Of a DNA stretch of 14,169 bases, positions 1 to 7,569 are shown one piece after another. The notes under the pieces were generated by a model. The model saw nothing but the letters and a program-made list of their open reading frames with translations, ran no database searches and was not told the origin of the DNA. Both the position numbers and the translations under genes were made by a program. The stretch lies in contig JAPOQT010000028.1 in assembly GCA_026710525.1 (NCBI GenBank), positions 1 through 14,169 on the forward strand, written 5' to 3'. This DNA is from Pseudomonadota bacterium. Lineage in GTDB: Bacteria > Bdellovibrionota_B > Oligoflexia > Oligoflexales > Bin106. Within the stretch, counting starts at the first letter, position 1; each line of letters starts with the position of its first letter.

Positions 1-939
1 AACTCAGATCAAGTGCTTAATATCCCCGCTATTCCGAAGCATCTCGCCATTATCGGCGGTGGTGTTATTGGTTTAGAATTCGCTAGTTTGTTTGGGATGA
101 TGGGTAGTCAGGTAACTATCGTTGAGGCGATGGATAGGCTGGTATCAGATTTTGATCGAGACTGTGTAAAGGAGTTGATTAAATGCTGGCGCTCCCACAA
201 GATTGCCATTCATACCAATACGACTTTAGAAGACTTATCAATGACGAAAAACAAGGTCACTTTAACCATAAAAACAAAAGACACTGGTGGTCAGAACGGT
301 GATGATCAGCAGAAAGTGACTTGCGATGCCGTATTATTTGCTGTTGGAAGGCTCCCTGAAACATCTGGGCTTGGCCTTGAGCATGTGGCAGTGGCAACGG
401 ATGACCAGGGTTTTATTATGGTAAATGAACACCTTCAGACAAAATCCCAAGGGATATACGCTGTTGGTGATGTTATTTCCACTCCATCTCTTGCACATAC
501 GGCTACGGCAGAAGCTCATTATGTTATCGATCATATGACTAAGACACCAGCTAATCCTATTGATTATTTGAACAATCCTTTAGCTATTTATACTTATCCA
601 GAATTAGCTAGGGTAGGCTACAAAGAAGAGGAGCTTCAGGCCATGAAGACACCTTATAAGGTGTCTCGTTTTCCATTTTCGGTTATGGCGAAAGCAATGA
701 TTGAAGGATATCCGGAAGGCTTTATTAAGCTTCTTTCCCATCAAGAGACGGGAGAGATATTGGGTGTCCATTTAATTGGCGGCAGAGTGACTGAAATGGT
801 GTCAGAGTTTACTTTAGGTAAGGTGCTTGAAACGACAATCTTTGAATTTGCCCACACTATTCGACCCCATCCCACCTTATCAGAAACCCTAAGTGAAGTA
901 GCTTATCAAGCTATGGGCGAGCCTCTGCACGCGCCGTAA
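1..939 (+). CDS. lpdA: Dihydrolipoamide dehydrogenase (E3), C-terminal part, cut by window edge
   Basis: This is the flavoprotein E3 of 2-oxoacid dehydrogenase complexes, which reoxidises protein-bound dihydrolipoamide with NAD+. The frame is open through base 1, so the start and the FAD-binding, redox-disulfide N-terminus (about 160 residues in the family) lie outside the window. Visible parts are the NAD-binding fold IIGGGVIGLEF (bases about 49-81), AVGRLPET, the second FAD contact GIYAVGDV, LAHTATAEA, and the dimerisation domain ending in HPTLSETLSEVA, whose His is the catalytic base. These follow the family order without breaks. The partner E1/E2 genes would be expected upstream, so I cannot say which complex it serves. 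The stop lies 2 bases from the convergent dapA stop, leaving no room for a separate terminator. Lpd is clearly the best fit; another class I pyridine-nucleotide disulfide oxidoreductase is possible but less likely given the HPTLSE end. Confidence 0.9.
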   Translation, partial: NSDQVLNIPAIPKHLAIIGGGVIGLEFASLFGMMGSQVTIVEAMDRLVSDFDRDCVKELIKCWRSHKIAIHTNTTLEDLSMTKNKVTLTIKTKDTGGQNGDDQQKVTCDAVLFAVGRLPETSGLGLEHVAVATDDQGFIMVNEHLQTKSQGIYAVGDVISTPSLAHTATAEAHYVIDHMTKTPANPIDYLNNPLAIYTYPELARVGYKEEELQAMKTPYKVSRFPFSVMAKAMIEGYPEGFIKLLSHQETGEILGVHLIGGRVTEMVSEFTLGKVLETTIFEFAHTIRPHPTLSETLSEVAYQAMGEPLHAP

Positions 940-941
940 AG

Positions 942-1889
942 CTATTTTGCTAAAGCGCCTAAGGATGCTTTGGTGTGTTCGTAGGAGTTGATGAGGTGCT
1001 TTTTCAGATCATCTGATGCCGGAGTGAGGGGTAGTCGGAGTTCTGAAGAAACCAGATTAAGATGATGAAGCACGGTTTTCACTGGTACCGGGTTCACTTC
1101 GACAAAAAGGTCGTCAGTAAATGGTAGCAGGGTTTTATGGAGACGGGTGGCTCGTTGAATATGAGTGTCTTTAGTAAAAGATTGATATAGGTCGACGACC
1201 TCATGGGGGAAAATATTTGATAACACTGACACCACGCCGGTAGCACCAGTAGCAAGACCGGCTAGGAAAGCATGATCATCGCCATTTAACCAAGCGACAG
1301 GTTGATGAGAATCTGATGCCATGAGTTCTTCATATTTGGCAATATAACGAGAAAATTCAATCGGGTTGCCGCTAGCTTCCTTAACCGCGACAAGGCCATC
1401 ATGGGAATGTAAGAGCCGAGCAAGATCTGAATGGTCGAGTTTTTGTCCTGTTCTGCCAGGGACATGATAAACAACAACGGGGGTATCTGGGTTAGTGTCA
1501 CAAACACGGCCAAAATGAGCTATTAGGCCTGTTAGGGATGGTTTGTTATAGGGAGGGGTGACCACCATTAGTGAATCAGCGCCACTAGCAACACATAACT
1601 TCGACAGCTCTACTGTTTGTGATGTGTCGCTACTGCCACAACCAACCATGATTCCACACTTACCGTTTATGACCCTTTTTGCTCTTTTAATCAAAGATAG
1701 TTTTTCGGTGACCGATAGGGTAGGAGCTTCACCGGTGGTACCACAGAGCACCACGCCATGAACGTGGGCAGCAACTTGTCTTTCTAATAGGTGATCGAAA
1801 GCCTTATAATCAATGTCATATGATGAATTAAATGGTGTGACTAAGGCAGTCCAAACACCATAAGGTCTATGGGATAAATCGTATGACAT
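942..1889 (-). CDS. dapA: 4-hydroxy-tetrahydrodipicolinate synthase
   Basis: DapA condenses pyruvate with aspartate semialdehyde, the first committed step of the diaminopimelate/lysine pathway, in the cytosol. The 315-residue product has normal family length. Seen in order are GTTGEAP (residues 50-56), the catalytic Tyr in TPPYNKP (Y114), YHVPGRTG (141-148; the family more often has YNVP), the Schiff-base Lys in VAVKEASGN (K170), NGDD, then GATGVVSVLSN and the C-terminal RLPLTPAS. I chose the ATG at 1889 because a strong AAGGAGG lies 11 bases upstream and the protein then begins just before the usual GVWTALVTPF. The frame stays open to an ATG at 1979, but that would add 30 residues untypical of the family. 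Its first 7 bases overlap the likely start of the divergent FAD oxidoreductase gene. The 3' end abuts the convergent lpdA end. Confidence 0.95.
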   Translation of the reverse strand: MSYDLSHRPYGVWTALVTPFNSSYDIDYKAFDHLLERQVAAHVHGVVLCGTTGEAPTLSVTEKLSLIKRAKRVINGKCGIMVGCGSSDTSQTVELSKLCVASGADSLMVVTPPYNKPSLTGLIAHFGRVCDTNPDTPVVVYHVPGRTGQKLDHSDLARLLHSHDGLVAVKEASGNPIEFSRYIAKYEELMASDSHQPVAWLNGDDHAFLAGLATGATGVVSVLSNIFPHEVVDLYQSFTKDTHIQRATRLHKTLLPFTDDLFVEVNPVPVKTVLHHLNLVSSELRLPLTPASDDLKKHLINSYEHTKASLGALAK

Positions 1890-3130
1890 ATCGGCAAAGT
1901 CCTCCTTATTTAGGTGATCAAAAAAACTTATCTCAAGTGATGATTGTTGGCGGAGGTATCGCTGGTTTATCACTAGCATACCATTTCATCGCAAAAAAGA
2001 CGCCTTTCCGTTTGTATTGCGACCCACAAGACGCCCTTAGTGCTAGCACTATAGCACAAGGAGTAGCCACATTAAAGGGGTACCATCTAGCACGTGATCA
2101 AACTTTCTTGGCTAAAATGCAAGGACATCGTGAATTACTAAAGATAATGAAGAATATTCAATTTAACGATGTTGCTCTGCAGGTAAGTGAGCTTTTCCCA
2201 TCAAAAGTGAGCTATAACCAACAAGTTGAACGTACCTATCATCGGAATTTTCGAGGATTTTGCGATGTTACTACACGAGAAATTTCGGATCAATCGAGGG
2301 GTAATGATCTTTATCCTGTCGTCCATGATTATCCTCATGATTATGTATTTCTCCCGGCGAAGCTCATGAGCTGTTTGTTCATGTATATCAAGAACTCTTC
2401 ATTCAGTTATGTGTGTAGAGAGAGATTCAAACCATCTGATTTTTTAAATATGATCAATTCAGGTGTTCAGAGTCACGTTATTTTGGCTCTGGGTTGTCAT
2501 ACAAAATCTTGGTTAAAAGCGTTAGGTTTTATCAGCACCGGCAGTGATTTTTTCAGCCCAGGAATCGTCGCTGGTGGTGAACTTGGGCAGGAGGTTGTGG
2601 ACCCTTGGTTAAGTTATATCAATGCTGGCGTGGACCATCAATCGAAGAGTCTCTGGGGTTTTAAGCAGGGCAGCAAAAGCTTACGGTTGATGAGAGTTAA
2701 CGGGCCAGGAGGGCCGCCTTATTTTCATGTTTCTTGGGGAAGCTACGACTCAGCAAAAACCGATAAAATAGATTGTCCAGTGGCGAAACAGGGTGTAACA
2801 GAGGGCTTGCGACAACTTGGGTCATCTTTCGGGTTACCCCTGCCTTCAGCTTTATTAGAGCAATCAGGGCGGGTTTTATCAGGTGTTCGTTATCAGGGTA
2901 GAAAACAAAGACCTATTATCGGTAAACTTACCCTTGATCAGCGATTAGACCCACAGCAGAAAATGTCCTTATGGGTGTTTGCCGGTTTTTATAAAAGTGG
3001 TTACTCTCTAGCTCCTTGGCTGAGTAAAGCGGTGGTTAGCCAGATCGTTGGTGACCAGTGGGACCAAACTGTGAGTGAATCTTGGATAAGGGCTGATCAG
3101 CAGTTTCAATGGGTTGGCAATAGGGTTTAG
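1883..3130 (+). CDS. FAD-dependent oxidoreductase, DAO family (MnmC C-terminal/glycine oxidase-like)
   Basis: Probably a flavoprotein acting on an amine or amino acid; the substrate is not identifiable. The N-terminal Rossmann motif is VMIVGGGIAGLSLAYHF (residues 19-35), followed by SASTIAQG, which resembles the S-x-xx-N/Q-G segment of DAO enzymes. The C-terminal FAD-binding part is visible as SGVRYQGRKQRPIIG and FAGFYKSGYSLAPWLSKAVV, matching the typical G-R-P-I-G and G-x-x-x-G-x-x-LAP elements. At 415 residues it fits the C-terminal half of MnmC or ThiO-like enzymes, and no methyltransferase domain is fused. The start is uncertain: ATG 1883 has only a weak GGGA upstream and overlaps the dapA start by 7 bases, while GTG 1937 or ATG 1940 would begin directly at the Rossmann motif but have no clear ribosome site. 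It is alone on its strand and ends in a convergent gap with the ydiJ-like gene. Confidence 0.75.
   Translation: MTYRQSPPYLGDQKNLSQVMIVGGGIAGLSLAYHFIAKKTPFRLYCDPQDALSASTIAQGVATLKGYHLARDQTFLAKMQGHRELLKIMKNIQFNDVALQVSELFPSKVSYNQQVERTYHRNFRGFCDVTTREISDQSRGNDLYPVVHDYPHDYVFLPAKLMSCLFMYIKNSSFSYVCRERFKPSDFLNMINSGVQSHVILALGCHTKSWLKALGFISTGSDFFSPGIVAGGELGQEVVDPWLSYINAGVDHQSKSLWGFKQGSKSLRLMRVNGPGGPPYFHVSWGSYDSAKTDKIDCPVAKQGVTEGLRQLGSSFGLPLPSALLEQSGRVLSGVRYQGRKQRPIIGKLTLDQRLDPQQKMSLWVFAGFYKSGYSLAPWLSKAVVSQIVGDQWDQTVSESWIRADQQFQWVGNRV
1901..1907 (-). promoter_or_regulatory. Ribosome binding site deciding the dapA start
   Basis: On the minus strand this reads AAGGAGG, a full anti-16S match, with 11 bases to the ATG at 1889. 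The spacing is slightly long, but it is by far the best site in the region and rules against the longer upstream start at 1979. It lies inside the coding sequence of the divergent oxidoreductase. Confidence 0.75.
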
Positions 3131-3176
3131 AGTCTCTTCATAAGTAGAAGGGTTGAAGACTTTCCCTCTGTGGCAA

Positions 3177-3250
3177 ATGTTTTACAGTTGACATTCTCCG
3201 ATCCTCAAATGCCATATTCTAAATGCACACCTAAACTATATGTAAAACAT
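3177..3250. repeat. Long-spaced perfect 10-base inverted repeat in the convergent gap
   Basis: ATGTTTTACA at 3177-3186 is the exact reverse complement of TGTAAAACAT at 3241-3250, with 54 bases between. It lies between two converging genes (ends 3130 and 3335), where bidirectional termination is needed. The long loop argues against a simple intrinsic terminator. Function unknown. Confidence 0.5.
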
Positions 3251-3260
3251 AGGCTTTCTC

Positions 3261-3277
3261 GTTTGAAGAATTCAAAC
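3261..3277. terminator. Short hairpin, possible bidirectional terminator without U-tract
   Basis: GTTTGAA at 3261-3267 and TTCAAAC at 3271-3277 form a perfect 7-base stem around a GAA loop. It is the best local hairpin in the 204-base gap between the converging oxidoreductase and ydiJ-like genes. There is no T-run on either side and the stem is AT-rich, so the termination role is inferred from position only. Confidence 0.3.
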
Positions 3278-3334
3278 CGTGTATTGGGCGCGCTTTGTAC
3301 CCAGAATCACCAGTAAAATAACAAAGGGTGGTCA

Positions 3335-6300
3335 CTAAATCATAGTAGCTAAATATTCTATGGGGTGGTATACCCGCACAGTCGATGGGCATCCCTCTTT
3401 TGGTGTAAATCTCAGAGCTATTTGCTCACGACAACTACCACCGGTCGCTAAGATAATCACCTTGCCGTCCTGGTTGTGAGCATATATTTGATCGAGAGCA
3501 AGTTGCCATGAACTTTGAAAGACTTTTTGTGATAACAGGTTGTTTTCAATCTTATGTCCCCAAAAACCTGCTAATCCACAGCATCCTACTGGCTGATGAT
3601 GAATCGTGATGCCGAAAGATTTGAAAAAAATAAGCCAATTTTGCGCAGCACCAGGCACCGTAGAACGTTCAAAACAGTGAAGGAATAGAAATACACGATG
3701 GTTCTTTGATTGATCAGCTAATTGTTTACGGGTGTGATGAGCTAGTTGTGGTGAGACAAGATACTCTTGTAATAAGAGAACCGTTGGCGAGTTGGTACTA
3801 TGCTCTTGAGACGTTGTTGCCTTCAGGCTTCGATATTCTTTGCGGTAAACACAGGCTAGTCCTGGGTCGATGCCAACGAAGGTGATCTTAGGGTGGGCTT
3901 TGGTAAGCTCAGTAAGACGGGTCAGGTTTCTTCTTGCTATTTTTTGGAATGCTGATAGAAAACCCATACTATGGAGGGACTTACCACTTTGATAGTAAGG
4001 GTGCACACACACCTTGATTCCGATGCTAGATAATATGCGGATAATATGGTGGAGTAAGTCTTGGCTAAAGTAACTCGATACTAGGTCCTGGATAATCACC
4101 ACTTGATTAGTGCCATCGCCTTCGATAGCAGAGGGTGTGTATGATAGCTGCGACCAACGTTTTTTGCCATTGTAAAGAACAGGAAAATCCGACATCTGAG
4201 TGGCTTGTTTGAGGAGATAACGTACGGGAGTGATTCGGATCAGTTGGTTGTAGCAAGTTCTCAACAGCCAAAAAGACGCGATAAAAGGGAGGGTGATTTC
4301 GGCCAGTGCTAGAAAATAGTCCCGAACAGACCTGGGGTGAAATCTGTGGTAAAGGTATAAAAAACGGGATTTTAACTCAGGTATATCAACATGGAGCGGA
4401 CACCCTGATGAACACCCTTTGCACATCAGACAGCCGGCAAAAGCCTGATAAACCTCATTAGCAAAGTCAGGCTGTTTGGTTTTGAGTCTTGGGGAAAATT
4501 GTGACCAAAAGTCTGTGAAATGAAAACTTTGATGATCAAGAGCTCGCGTTAAAGGTGCTGTTAATTTAGGATCTTGGGACAGTTCATAGAGCCACCCTCT
4601 AAGGAGAGTGGCTCTCCCTTTGGGTGAATGCACTCTATTTCTGGTGGCTATATAACTAGGGCACATCACTTCATGAGTTTTCTCTTGGAAACACACGCCG
4701 TTACCATCGCACGATAGGGCTGAGAAAAAAAACCTGCTTAACCTGGGGGAAATCATTCTTTCTTTATCAGCTCTGAGAGGAATGAGGGTAAAGCTAGGAA
4801 CATCACCAGCCGTGTTCAGCTGGGTGAATGGTGGACATATTGTGCCTGGGTTTAGTTGGTTGTGGGGATCAAACAGTTCTTTAATGTGACAAAAAGCCAG
4901 GTAGAGGTCTTCACCTAAAAATTCTCGCAGATACTCTGAGCGGTAACCTTTACCATGTTCTCCCCATAACACGCCACCATATTTTTGGGTAAGCTTAAAT
5001 GTGCGATCAGTGAGTTCTTTGATTTTTTGTCTCATTTGAGGGTCATGCCAATCGAGTTGTGGCCGGACATGCACACAGCCTGCGTCTAGGTGGCCGTACA
5101 TGCCATATGTGATACCTTCCTGGTCTAACAGTTTACGAAAGTCACGGATAAAATCACCCACATGGTCAGGGTGAACGGCACAGTCTTCAATAAAAGCAGA
5201 TCCTTTTGGGGTGGTCAGTGCTTTGTCAGGGTTGTTACTGGTCATACGTAGTTGGTTTTGGCTTTGTAATCTGGCTCGGTAAGCAAAAAGACCGACGGAT
5301 TTTTTTCTAATGTTCCAAAGATTTTCAATTTCACTGGGATGATCTGCCGCAAAATAGGAGTAGAGTGTTGTGTCATGACATACTTTGTTGAGATGACGTT
5401 GGAAGCTCTGAACCTCGCCATGATACTGAGTTGGCTCGTGGTCTTTAAAGCTGACAAATAAGGCACAAGCACCTTTGCGGACATGGTCTCCTCGGAATAG
5501 TGGTAACCTCGACATGTGGTCGTTAGTGGTAGCCACTGCGAGGATATGTTCATCAATAAGCTCCATGGCTAAAGGAGAGAAATTGGTAAAATCCTTGGCT
5601 ACCCTCAGGCAACTCTCGATGCTGCGAAAAAAACAAACAAATAAGGTTTCATGAGTAGGGCGTGCAATCAGATTGAGCGTGCACTCACTCACAATACCTA
5701 ATGTGCCTTCAGAGCCAGCCATGAGGCGAGTGAGGTTGAGATGATTTGCGGTAAAACAGTTTAAGTTGTAGCCACTAAAAAACCGAGGAAGATGGGGCAC
5801 GATTTGCTGAAAGGTTTTTTGATATTGACAGAGTAGTTCTTCGAGTTGAGTCATTATTGGATGATCGCAGGAGCGGTTATGGTGGAGATCAATGATTTCT
5901 CCGCCGATGAGGACCACCCTGAGAGAACGGATATGATCAGATGTTTTACCCCAAACCATAGAACCAATACCACTCGCATCAGTGGCGATCATGCCACCTA
6001 GAGTCACCCGTGAACTCGATGACGTCGTTGGGCCAAACATGAGACCATGATCAGCTAGATGGTGGTTGAGCTGATCTAAAATCACCCCTGACTCAAGGCG
6101 GACTGATTTAGCCTGAGGGTTAACAGCTAAAATATGATTCATGTATTTTGATGTGTCCACAATCAACTGATGGCTAAGAGACTGTCCGTTGGTGGAAGTG
6201 CCACCGCCTCTGGCTGTTATGCTCACCTGACGAAAAGAGTCTTCGCTTAGTAACGATAATATTAAGCCGAGATCTTTTTCCGTTTTTGGAAAGATCACAC

Positions 6301-6454
6301 CAAGAGGAGTTACTTCAAACAAACTATTGTCGGTAGCGTATACTACTCGATCACTATTCCGAGTTGATACTTCACCTTGAAAGAGGTTGTCGTGATGTAA
6401 GGTGTGAATAAATTCATCCACGATGTTTTTAGGGGCTGTTGTTAGTGGTATCAA
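3335..6454 (-). CDS. ydiJ: FAD-linked dehydrogenase fused to Fe-S domain, YdiJ-like (D-2-hydroxyglutarate dehydrogenase type)
   Basis: Large cytosolic or membrane-associated flavoprotein predicted to oxidise D-2-hydroxyacids; E. coli YdiJ is reported to act on D-2-hydroxyglutarate. Domains in order: FAD_binding_4 (about residues 40-260) with ARGGGTSTNGQSL (81-93) and GGMIATDASGIGSMVWGKTSDH; FAD-oxidase C-terminal domain with YGHLDAGCVHVRP (about 452-464) and GEHGKGYRSEYL; Fe-S ligands C582/C588/C598 (ending CPSY), then HSPKGRA; a ferredoxin-type C-x2-C-x2-C-x3-CP at 675-685; and a CCG motif near 957 as in GlpC/HdrB proteins. The 1039 residues match the full fusion length. The start is TTG: the next Met is about 105 residues inside, an in-frame TAA lies just upstream, AAGG sits 7 bases before it, and the resulting N-terminus MIP matches the family. 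It follows miaA by 53 bases and is likely cotranscribed with mutL and miaA. The name rests on overall architecture. Confidence 0.88.
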   Translation of the reverse strand: MIPLTTAPKNIVDEFIHTLHHDNLFQGEVSTRNSDRVVYATDNSLFEVTPLGVIFPKTEKDLGLILSLLSEDSFRQVSITARGGGTSTNGQSLSHQLIVDTSKYMNHILAVNPQAKSVRLESGVILDQLNHHLADHGLMFGPTTSSSSRVTLGGMIATDASGIGSMVWGKTSDHIRSLRVVLIGGEIIDLHHNRSCDHPIMTQLEELLCQYQKTFQQIVPHLPRFFSGYNLNCFTANHLNLTRLMAGSEGTLGIVSECTLNLIARPTHETLFVCFFRSIESCLRVAKDFTNFSPLAMELIDEHILAVATTNDHMSRLPLFRGDHVRKGACALFVSFKDHEPTQYHGEVQSFQRHLNKVCHDTTLYSYFAADHPSEIENLWNIRKKSVGLFAYRARLQSQNQLRMTSNNPDKALTTPKGSAFIEDCAVHPDHVGDFIRDFRKLLDQEGITYGMYGHLDAGCVHVRPQLDWHDPQMRQKIKELTDRTFKLTQKYGGVLWGEHGKGYRSEYLREFLGEDLYLAFCHIKELFDPHNQLNPGTICPPFTQLNTAGDVPSFTLIPLRADKERMISPRLSRFFFSALSCDGNGVCFQEKTHEVMCPSYIATRNRVHSPKGRATLLRGWLYELSQDPKLTAPLTRALDHQSFHFTDFWSQFSPRLKTKQPDFANEVYQAFAGCLMCKGCSSGCPLHVDIPELKSRFLYLYHRFHPRSVRDYFLALAEITLPFIASFWLLRTCYNQLIRITPVRYLLKQATQMSDFPVLYNGKKRWSQLSYTPSAIEGDGTNQVVIIQDLVSSYFSQDLLHHIIRILSSIGIKVCVHPYYQSGKSLHSMGFLSAFQKIARRNLTRLTELTKAHPKITFVGIDPGLACVYRKEYRSLKATTSQEHSTNSPTVLLLQEYLVSPQLAHHTRKQLADQSKNHRVFLFLHCFERSTVPGAAQNWLIFFKSFGITIHHQPVGCCGLAGFWGHKIENNLLSQKVFQSSWQLALDQIYAHNQDGKVIILATGGSCREQIALRFTPKEGCPSTVRVYHPIEYLATMI

Positions 6455-6507
6455 GTGGCAACCTTATATGGTGAGTAATGGATTGTGGTTTATGCTATCA
6501 CAAAACA

Positions 6508-7452
6508 TTATCGGGGTGAGTGGTTAGCTCGATGATGAAGTGAAGGCAATTGCTCTAGTAGGTCATGAATGATGTCTGGTATGTGGCTATGGGTAAAGAT
6601 GATGTCATGATGTTTTTTGCGGAACCAATTGCGCTGTTTTTTAGCTAACTGCCATGTGCCAGTATTAATCGCCTCTTTTAGGTGGTCGATGGTGTCGTTT
6701 TTTGAAGTGAGATAGCTGAGTGTTTGTCGGTAACCGACGCTTTTCATCGGCTTAGCATCTGGGCTCACACCAGCTTTCAGCAGACCATCGACTTCGGCTA
6801 TTAAACCTGATGCGATCATCGTCTCAGTGCGGGTCGCAATAGCAGTTAGGAGTTGATCCTTGGGTGGTAGTAGTAAACAGCAAATAGCGCCTAAGTTATG
6901 ATGGGGCGGGGCTGTTTGGGTGAGGGCGGTCAGGGATTTTCCGGTTAGCAAAGCGACTTCGCAAGCTCGAATTAAACGAACACGATCATTTGGGTGTATG
7001 GCTTCAGCTCTCTCTGGATCAAGGGAATATAGTATACGACTTAGTTCAGAGCTACTTATGTGTGATAGTTGTTGTTTGAGTTTAGGGTTACTAGGTAAAT
7101 CATGGAAATGATCGCCTAAGAGGGCACGAAGATACAAGCCAGAGCCCCCGACGACAATAGGTAAAACATTTTGTGTCCTCAATTTTTTGATCAAATCCCT
7201 TGCTTCGTAGCTAAACCAACCAACATCTCGGCTCTGATGAGGCTCTAAGATATCGATAAAATGGTGTTTCACTCGCAGCAGCTCTTCTCGGCTTGGCTTA
7301 GCACTAGCAATATTAAAGCCGCGGTAAAAAGCAATAGAGTCGGCACTAATAATTTCGCCATGAAGTAATTCTGCCATAGCGATTGCTAATTGAGACTTGC
7401 CGCTTGCTGTGGTGCCCATAATAAAAAGTGTTGGCGGTTTTTGGACTGTCAT
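6508..7452 (-). CDS. miaA: tRNA dimethylallyltransferase
   Basis: MiaA transfers a dimethylallyl group from DMAPP to N6 of A37 in tRNAs that read codons starting with U, the first step towards (ms2)i6A. The 314-residue product has typical length. It shows the P-loop GTTASGKS (13-20), the ADS segment (37-39) followed by FYRGFNIASAKPS, HHFIDILEP, IVVGGSGLYLRALL, the ERAEAIHPNDRVRLIRA region, SVGYRQ, and the C-terminal QLAKKQRNWFRKK that contacts tRNA. All hallmark blocks are present without gaps. In the FYRG block the usual Q-V/M-Y is replaced by IAFY, a mild variant. The ATG at 7452 begins 12 residues before the P-loop, as usual; only a weak GGATA precedes it. It lies 117 bases downstream of mutL, the classic mutL-miaA order, and 53 bases upstream of the ydiJ-like gene. 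Confidence 0.96.
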   Translation of the reverse strand: MTVQKPPTLFIMGTTASGKSQLAIAMAELLHGEIISADSIAFYRGFNIASAKPSREELLRVKHHFIDILEPHQSRDVGWFSYEARDLIKKLRTQNVLPIVVGGSGLYLRALLGDHFHDLPSNPKLKQQLSHISSSELSRILYSLDPERAEAIHPNDRVRLIRACEVALLTGKSLTALTQTAPPHHNLGAICCLLLPPKDQLLTAIATRTETMIASGLIAEVDGLLKAGVSPDAKPMKSVGYRQTLSYLTSKNDTIDHLKEAINTGTWQLAKKQRNWFRKKHHDIIFTHSHIPDIIHDLLEQLPSLHHRANHSPR

Positions 7453-7478
7453 AACTATTTATATCCATAACATCTGCT

Positions 7479-7491
7479 GGGTTCTCAACCC
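7479..7491. repeat. Small hairpin in the mutL-miaA spacer
   Basis: GGGTT and AACCC flank a CTC loop, giving a perfect 5-base stem. It sits in the 117-base spacer between the mutL stop and the miaA start, about 27 bases before the miaA ATG. No T-run follows on the minus strand, so it is not a convincing terminator. It could affect mRNA processing or miaA translation, but that is speculation. Confidence 0.35.
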
Positions 7492-7569
7492 TTAAGGCAT
7501 CTAAAAAACGAGTAGCCGAGGTTTTTCAGAGGTTTCAGGTGACCAGCTTGAATGCTGATGAATCCTTAG

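Noticed and set aside
1907..1936. TTGAGA and TAAATA with 18-base spacing on the minus strand as a dapA promoter.
   Set aside because: Transcription would start within or after the dapA ribosome site, leaving it out of the mRNA.
1890..1979. Longer DapA starting at ATG 1979.
   Set aside because: It adds 30 residues not found in the family and ignores the strong AAGGAGG before 1889.
3188..3220. TTGACA followed by TATTCT as a promoter in the convergent gap.
   Set aside because: The spacing is 21 bases, too long for a standard sigma70 promoter, and no gene follows on that strand.
7479..7491. Hairpin between mutL and miaA as an intrinsic terminator.
   Set aside because: Only a 5-base stem and no T-run on the minus strand; the genes are more likely cotranscribed.
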